This document shows, piece after piece, positions 8,877 to 11,899 of a stretch of DNA of 11,899 bases. The translations under genes and the position numbers were made by a program. Under the pieces are notes generated by a model. It had not been told where the DNA came from. It searched no databases and saw only the letters and a program-made list of their open reading frames with translations. Each line of letters opens with the position of its first letter. Positions within the stretch are counted from its first letter, which is position 1. Origin of the DNA: an uncultured Acetatifactor sp. (lineage in GTDB: Bacteria > Bacillota > Clostridia > Lachnospirales > Lachnospiraceae). The stretch is from NCBI GenBank assembly GCA_934394515.1, contig CAKRRU010000078.1:1-11899 (forward strand), given 5' to 3'.

Positions 8877-10208
8877 TTACGCATAATGATACTGCTTCCT
8901 CTTCGCGATCAAAAATCCGATCGTCACAAACAGTGCCAAAAATTCCGCCACCACGATAGACAGCCACACACCGGTGATGCCGATCAGTCTCGGCAGAATC
9001 AGTACGATAATGATCTGGAACACAAAAGTCCGCAGGAATGAGATTGCCGCAGACACCGCTCCGTTATTCAGTGCCGTGAAGAAAGAAGAGCCCCAGACAT
9101 TCATGCCTCTCACAAGGAATGCGATAGCGTAGATCCGAAATCCCCATGTCGTCATCTCCAGCAATTCCTGATCATAGCTTGCAAAAATCTTCACCAACGG
9201 TCCTGCCAGGATCTGGGATGCCGTAAGTAATATCACACCGCAGGCCGAGATGATGACCAGGCTCTTTCTGCACAGATTTTTCAATTCCGCATGATTTCCC
9301 GCACCGTAATGGAAACTTACGATAGGCGCAGATCCCAGAGAATAGCCGAGATACAAGGTCATGAAGATAATATCCACATACATAATGATACCGTATGCCG
9401 CCACACCGTTTTCTCCTGCGGCTTCCATCAGCTGAAAGTTATAGAGCACACTGACAATGGACGTAGACAGATTAGTCACCAGTTCGGAAGAACCGTTCAT
9501 GCAGGTCTGCCAGATGACTTTCCCGTGCCACTTTGTCTTGCCCAGTCGCAACAGGCTGCTGTTTTCCCGGGCAAAATAGATCACCGGGATCAGTCCTCCG
9601 ACTGCTTGTCCCACCGCGGTGGCCAGTGCCGCTCCTGCCAGTCCCAGGGGGAATACTACGATCAGCACATAATCCAGTACCGCATTCGTCAGCCCCGCCA
9701 GCACATTGATCTTCAGGCTGAGTGTCGGTTTCTCCGCCGCTATGAAAAAGCTCTGGAACAAATACTGCATGACAAATGCCGGTGTAGATAAAAAAAGAAT
9801 CCGGGAATACCGCACACAATCCGCCTCCAAATCTCCGTTTGCTCCCAGTGCCAGTGCAATCTGCGGTGCGATTGCGTAACAAATCAGCCCGATAATGATT
9901 GACGCAGACAATGTCACATACACAATCAACGAAAAATATTCATTCGCCAGTTCCTTTTTTCCCTCTCCCAGTGTCATGGACACCACGGCGCTTCCGCCGG
10001 TACCTGCCATAAATCCAATCGTTCCCACGCCCATCAGCACCGGCATCACCAGATTCAGGGCAGCAAAAGGTGTCTTTCCTACGAAGTTAGACACAAAAAA
10101 TCCGTCTACAATACTATAGATTGAAGTACATAACAACATTAAAATGGACGGTGCCACGAAACGCAGCAGCCGTTTATAGTCAAAATGATCTGATAATTGT
10201 ATTTTCAT
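8877..10208 (-). CDS. MATE-family multidrug/cation efflux transporter
   Basis: An integral membrane antiporter that exports drugs or other organic cations using a sodium or proton gradient. The protein is almost entirely hydrophobic, with about 12 predicted membrane segments in two similar halves; the loop between them includes the charged stretch LLRLGKTKWHGK. The N-terminal YSIVDGFFVSNFVG and the repeated NAVLDYVLIVVFPLGLAGAA-type motif after the fifth segment are typical of MATE proteins of the DinF/NorM-like Firmicute group. The start chosen is the ATG at 10208, preceded by AAAGAGAG; a longer frame exists from a GTG at 10250 but it has no ribosome site. This gives 443 aa, the usual size. 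A marR gene lies 80 bases upstream on the same strand with no terminator between, so the exporter is probably the regulated target. Substrate is not predictable. Confidence 0.92.
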   Translation of the reverse strand: MKIQLSDHFDYKRLLRFVAPSILMLLCTSIYSIVDGFFVSNFVGKTPFAALNLVMPVLMGVGTIGFMAGTGGSAVVSMTLGEGKKELANEYFSLIVYVTLSASIIIGLICYAIAPQIALALGANGDLEADCVRYSRILFLSTPAFVMQYLFQSFFIAAEKPTLSLKINVLAGLTNAVLDYVLIVVFPLGLAGAALATAVGQAVGGLIPVIYFARENSSLLRLGKTKWHGKVIWQTCMNGSSELVTNLSTSIVSVLYNFQLMEAAGENGVAAYGIIMYVDIIFMTLYLGYSLGSAPIVSFHYGAGNHAELKNLCRKSLVIISACGVILLTASQILAGPLVKIFASYDQELLEMTTWGFRIYAIAFLVRGMNVWGSSFFTALNNGAVSAAISFLRTFVFQIIIVLILPRLIGITGVWLSIVVAEFLALFVTIGFLIAKRKQYHYA

Positions 10209-10288
10209 AACACTCTCTTTCTGTTTAATATTCTGTTTCTCACCGGTCACGGCAATTCGATTTGCAAAACATACCCATCCGGACTAAT

Positions 10289-10756
10289 CTATCGGGGATT
10301 CTTGATATTTGCAACTTCCTCCCGGAACAATTCCGTCTGCCTTTTCATGATCTGCAGGAATTGTTCCATTTCCTGTTCCCCTAACCTTTCCGTTGACCGC
10401 ACTTCGGCATCTATCAGGGGATCCACGATCTGCTCCACCAGCTTTACTCCTTTTTCCGTCAGGTAGATCTTTTTATTCTTACGGTTGCCTTCCTCTGCAC
10501 GAAGTGTGAGCAGACCGTCCTCTTCCATATGTTTCAGAGCGGAATTCACCGTCTGTGGCGTGTAAAACCAATAGTTGCAGATCTCCCGCTGGGTGAAAGT
10601 CTCTCCTTCCCTCTCCCGGATGCAATAGAGGATCCAGAAAGCGGTCTCCGACAGGTTACAGTTCTTGGCATATACTCGATAAATATCATCCGATTCCTTA
10701 ATTAATTGATTATATAAAACCATTTGGATCATGGCTTTTCTTCTTTGGTCATCCAT
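10289..10756 (-). CDS. MarR-family transcriptional regulator
   Basis: A 155-aa winged-helix regulator, normally a dimer that releases DNA on binding a small phenolic or toxic ligand. An N-terminal dimerisation helix (about 8-35) is followed by the winged HTH: helix with SETAFWILYCI, recognition region TFTQREICNYWFYTPQTVNSA (read in two parts, 53-62 and 63-73), then LKHMEEDGLLTLR and the wing with NRKNKKIYLTEKG (about 91-103), then C-terminal dimer helices. The ATG at 10756 has GGAG 11 bases upstream, slightly long. It heads a marR-MATE unit. Its promoter carries two matching palindromes, one in the -10/-35 spacer and one just downstream of the start site, so it almost certainly represses its own operon. 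Confidence 0.9.
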   Translation of the reverse strand: MDDQRRKAMIQMVLYNQLIKESDDIYRVYAKNCNLSETAFWILYCIREREGETFTQREICNYWFYTPQTVNSALKHMEEDGLLTLRAEEGNRKNKKIYLTEKGVKLVEQIVDPLIDAEVRSTERLGEQEMEQFLQIMKRQTELFREEVANIKNPR

Positions 10757-10786
10757 AAGTTATCCGTCTCCTTTTCAGTACATTTT

Positions 10787-10837
10787 ATCCGATATCGGAC
10801 GTTTTTGTATTATAATCCGAAATCGGATGATTGTCAA
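10787..10837 (-). promoter_or_regulatory. marR-MATE promoter with two palindromic operators
   Basis: On the minus strand, TTGACA (10837-10832), a 17-base spacer and TATAAT (10814-10809) form a perfect consensus promoter. Operator O1, ATCCGA-AA-TCGGAT (10815-10828), fills most of the spacer. Operator O2, with the perfect 12-bp core TCCGATATCGGA (10788-10799), lies just past the predicted start (about 10802). Centres are 28 bases apart. Binding would block polymerase directly. Confidence 0.88.
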
Positions 10838-10844
10838 CTTTTCA

Positions 10845-10873
10845 TTGTGTCTTCCAATGCATCGTTGTATAAT
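10845..10873 (+). promoter_or_regulatory. Possible divergent promoter toward the 10880-10973 element
   Basis: On the plus strand TTGTGT (10845-10850) and a perfect TATAAT (10868-10873) are separated by 17 bases. The expected start is about 10880, the first base of the terminal stem of the next element. The -35 matches only three of six consensus bases. Confidence 0.38.
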
Positions 10874-10879
10874 AACTTC

Positions 10880-10973
10880 AGCATCAGTTCCGGGAGGAGT
10901 GCGGTACGCCCGTATCGCCAGTGTCTAGGTTCACCTTATTGAATATCCCGTAGAACACTCGGCGGCTGATGCT
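10880..10973 (+). ncRNA. Candidate structured RNA, or remnant of a mobile-element end
   Basis: AGCATCAG (10880-10887) pairs perfectly with CTGATGCT (10966-10973), closing a 94-base region. Inside, CCG/CGG (10890-10892/10963-10965) and GAGTG/CACTC (10897-10901/10956-10960) continue the stem. A hairpin CGGTACG...CGTATCG (10902-10917) and a small TTCA/TGAA hairpin (10930-10943) branch off. The stretch is GC-richer than the hicAB side. No T tract follows. It could be a small RNA from the divergent promoter. Read the other way it has an open frame without a start (10884-11039) and could be the right end of a lost IS200/IS605-like element with its guide-RNA region; neither is proven. The rest of 10974-11040 shows nothing recognisable. 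Confidence 0.33.
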
Positions 10974-11041
10974 ATTCTGAAATATTCTATGTTTCAATGC
11001 ACCACTTTTACCCCAACACCTAATGATTACCTCATATTTTT

Positions 11042-11091
11042 ATGTAATATTACGTATCGCCATTGACATACGTAATATTACGTATTAATAT
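11042..11091 (+). promoter_or_regulatory. hicAB promoter with palindromic operators
   Basis: TTGACA (11063-11068) and TAATAT (11086-11091) are spaced by 17 bases, and an 18-bp perfect palindrome ATACGTAATATTACGTAT (11068-11085) fills the spacer. A second, imperfect copy with the 10-bp core GTAATATTAC (11044-11053) lies upstream, 28 bases centre to centre. HicB-type antitoxins bind such palindromes through their C-terminal DNA-binding domain to repress the operon. Confidence 0.85.
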
Positions 11092-11121
11092 AGTATTGAG
11101 GTAAAGAAAGGAGCACAAAAG

Positions 11122-11313
11122 ATGCCTATGACCTCGCAGGAGATGATTAAACTCCTACTCAAAAACAATTTTGTTATCATTAGTCAAAACGGTTCCCATG
11201 TCAAATTGCGGAATCATAACTCCAATAAAACCGTTATTGTTCCTTATCATTGCAAAGACATGAAAAAAGGATTGGAACAGGCAATTCTAAAACAAGCAGG
11301 TTTAAAACAATAA
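11122..11313 (+). CDS. hicA: HicA-family toxin (mRNA interferase)
   Basis: A 63-aa protein of the YcfA/HicA family, a small dsRBD-like fold that cleaves mRNA and halts translation until bound by HicB. The signature is intact: a first helix (TSQEMIKLLLKNN), then NGSHVKLRN with the conserved glycine G24 and catalytic histidine H26, a strand ending TVIVPYH (P41, H43), and the C-terminal helix KKGLEQAILKQAGL. The ATG at 11122 has AAAGGAG with eight-base spacing; a second ATG two codons later is possible. hicB begins 16 bases after its stop, in the usual toxin-first order. The pair is visibly AT-richer than the metabolic genes to the left, consistent with horizontal transfer. All key residues are present, so the toxin is probably active. 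Confidence 0.93.
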   Translation: MPMTSQEMIKLLLKNNFVIISQNGSHVKLRNHNSNKTVIVPYHCKDMKKGLEQAILKQAGLKQ

Positions 11314-11329
11314 AATTAAGGAGAATGAA

Positions 11330-11725
11330 ATGAAAAAACTTTTTTATCCGGCATTATTTCACAAAGCTGAAGAAGGAGGATTTTGGATTACTTTTCCAGA
11401 TTATCCCGAATGTATGACACAGGGAGAGAACATCCAGAATGCTTACGAAATGGCTTGGGACGCGCTGGGACTTGCAGTGGTATCTCGTCTTGAAAGCAAA
11501 GAATCTCTGCCTACTCCTACAGAACCCTACGCTATTTCTTTAGACCCTGATACTTTTTGTGTGATTGTAGCCTTTGATCTTATTGCATATCAGAAACGAC
11601 ACAACTCCAAGGCTATTAAAAAGACTCTCTCCATACCGGAATGGCTTAACGAAGCCGCTACAGATATGAATATTAACTTTTCCCAAGTATTGCAGGATGC
11701 ATTGCTTCAAAAAATAAATCCGTGA
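11330..11725 (+). CDS. hicB: HicB-family antitoxin
   Basis: A 131-aa antitoxin that binds HicA and represses the operon. The N-terminal half (about 4-60) is the partial RNase H-like HicB fold, with GGFWITFPDYPECMTQG (16-32) followed by the helix ENIQNAYEMAWDALGLA. The C-terminal part (about 96-128) reads as a ribbon-helix-helix DNA-binding domain: strand KKTLSIP, helix EWLNEAATDMN, helix FSQVLQDALLQKI. HicB proteins come with either HTH or RHH tails; this is the RHH kind. AAGGAG (11318-11323) sits six bases before the ATG. The palindromes in the promoter are its likely sites. The gene ends about 50 bases before the terminator shared with the convergent tRNA-Gly gene. Confidence 0.93.
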   Translation: MKKLFYPALFHKAEEGGFWITFPDYPECMTQGENIQNAYEMAWDALGLAVVSRLESKESLPTPTEPYAISLDPDTFCVIVAFDLIAYQKRHNSKAIKKTLSIPEWLNEAATDMNINFSQVLQDALLQKINP

Positions 11726-11761
11726 TTTCCGGTTATATTATTCTATAAAGCGTTTCTAATT

Positions 11762-11812
11762 CCGCAAAAACAAAAGGTGAGAATGCCCCTACGTAAATAG
11801 CATTCTCACCTT
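11762..11812 (-). terminator. Terminator between hicB and tRNA-Gly
   Basis: A 13-bp perfect stem pairs 11774-11786 with 11800-11812 around a 13-base loop. Read on the minus strand it is followed by TTTTGTTTTTG, an effective end for the tRNA-Gly transcript. Read on the plus strand the tail (CTATAAAATAG) is poor in T, so termination of hicAB may be weaker. The loop contains TACGTAA (11790-11796), the same as half of the hicAB operator. Confidence 0.82.
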
Positions 11813-11823
11813 CTATAAAATAG

Positions 11824-11894
11824 AGCAGATAACGGGAATCGAACCCGCCTTTCCAGCTTGGGAAGCTAGCGTTCTACCGATGAACCATATCTGC
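11824..11894 (-). tRNA. tRNA-Gly (anticodon CCC)
   Basis: On the minus strand the 7-bp acceptor stem GCAGATA/TATCTGC (11894-11888 with 11831-11825) is followed by a D arm GTTC/GAAC, an anticodon stem CTAGC/GCTGG with loop TTCCCAA (11864-11858), and a T arm GCGGG/CCCGT with loop TTCGATT. The anticodon is CCC (11862-11860), reading GGG. Discriminator U is typical for glycine. CCA is not encoded. Its promoter lies beyond the window. Confidence 0.94.
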
Positions 11895-11899
11895 AAAAG

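Noticed and set aside
8776-8967. 63-codon minus-strand frame running from the MATE gene into the pepD leader
   Set aside because: Most of it overlaps the MATE 3' end in another frame and spans the pepD promoter; no ribosome site supports it.
10884-11039. Minus-strand open frame across the structured element, ending VNLDTGDTGVPHSSRN
   Set aside because: It has no start codon with a ribosome site and I cannot tie it to a family with certainty; kept only as one explanation (transposase-end remnant) of the element.

Overview
The window reads as chromosomal DNA of a low-to-mid GC anaerobic Firmicute, most likely a gut Clostridia of the Lachnospiraceae type. This is inferred from protein character (large GH2 beta-galactosidase, M20C dipeptidase PepD, MATE/MarR pair, DUF4143-type ATPase, short XRE regulator), strong AGGAGG-like ribosome sites, near-consensus sigma-A promoters, and tRNA genes that do not encode CCA. 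No search was run, so the taxon is a guess. The window is bounded by two tRNA genes: tRNA-Pro(AGG) on + at the left edge and tRNA-Gly(CCC) on - at the right edge.

Layout. Left (1-1330): tRNA-Pro and its terminator, a 300-base gap with a family of GC-rich hairpins, a minus-strand XRE-type regulator, and a terminator serving the next gene. Middle (1219-8855), all minus strand: a DUF4143-type AAA ATPase whose promoter sits between two copies of a 35-bp direct repeat; a 1001-aa LacZ-type beta-galactosidase with a strong terminator and a structured leader; a low-specificity threonine aldolase; and PepD with its own consensus promoter and a hairpin at the predicted 5' end of its mRNA. Two small ORFs not previously marked are visible: a 50-aa ORF whose stop overlaps the aldolase start (ATGA), and a 34-aa ORF in frame just after the ATPase stop.

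Right (8877-11899): a MarR regulator followed by a MATE exporter on minus, driven by a textbook promoter carrying two palindromic operators (core TCCGAnnTCGGA). Divergent from it is a possible + strand promoter leading exactly into a roughly 94-base element closed by an 8-bp terminal stem, which is either a structured RNA or a leftover mobile-element end. Next, on +, is a complete hicAB toxin-antitoxin operon, visibly AT-richer than its surroundings, with an 18-bp perfect palindrome inside its promoter spacer. A 13-bp stem terminator lies between hicB and the convergent tRNA-Gly.

How the genes fit together: the central genes are scavenging functions (lactose/galactoside hydrolysis, dipeptide cleavage, hydroxy-amino-acid cleavage) with separate promoters rather than one pathway. 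marR-MATE is a self-contained inducible export unit, and hicAB and the ATPase look like autoregulated accessory genes. I see no CRISPR array, intact insertion sequence or obviously new multi-gene system. The most unusual material is in the non-coding parts: the 10845-10973 element, the lacZ leader, the repeat-flanked ATPase promoter and the 250-363 hairpin group.
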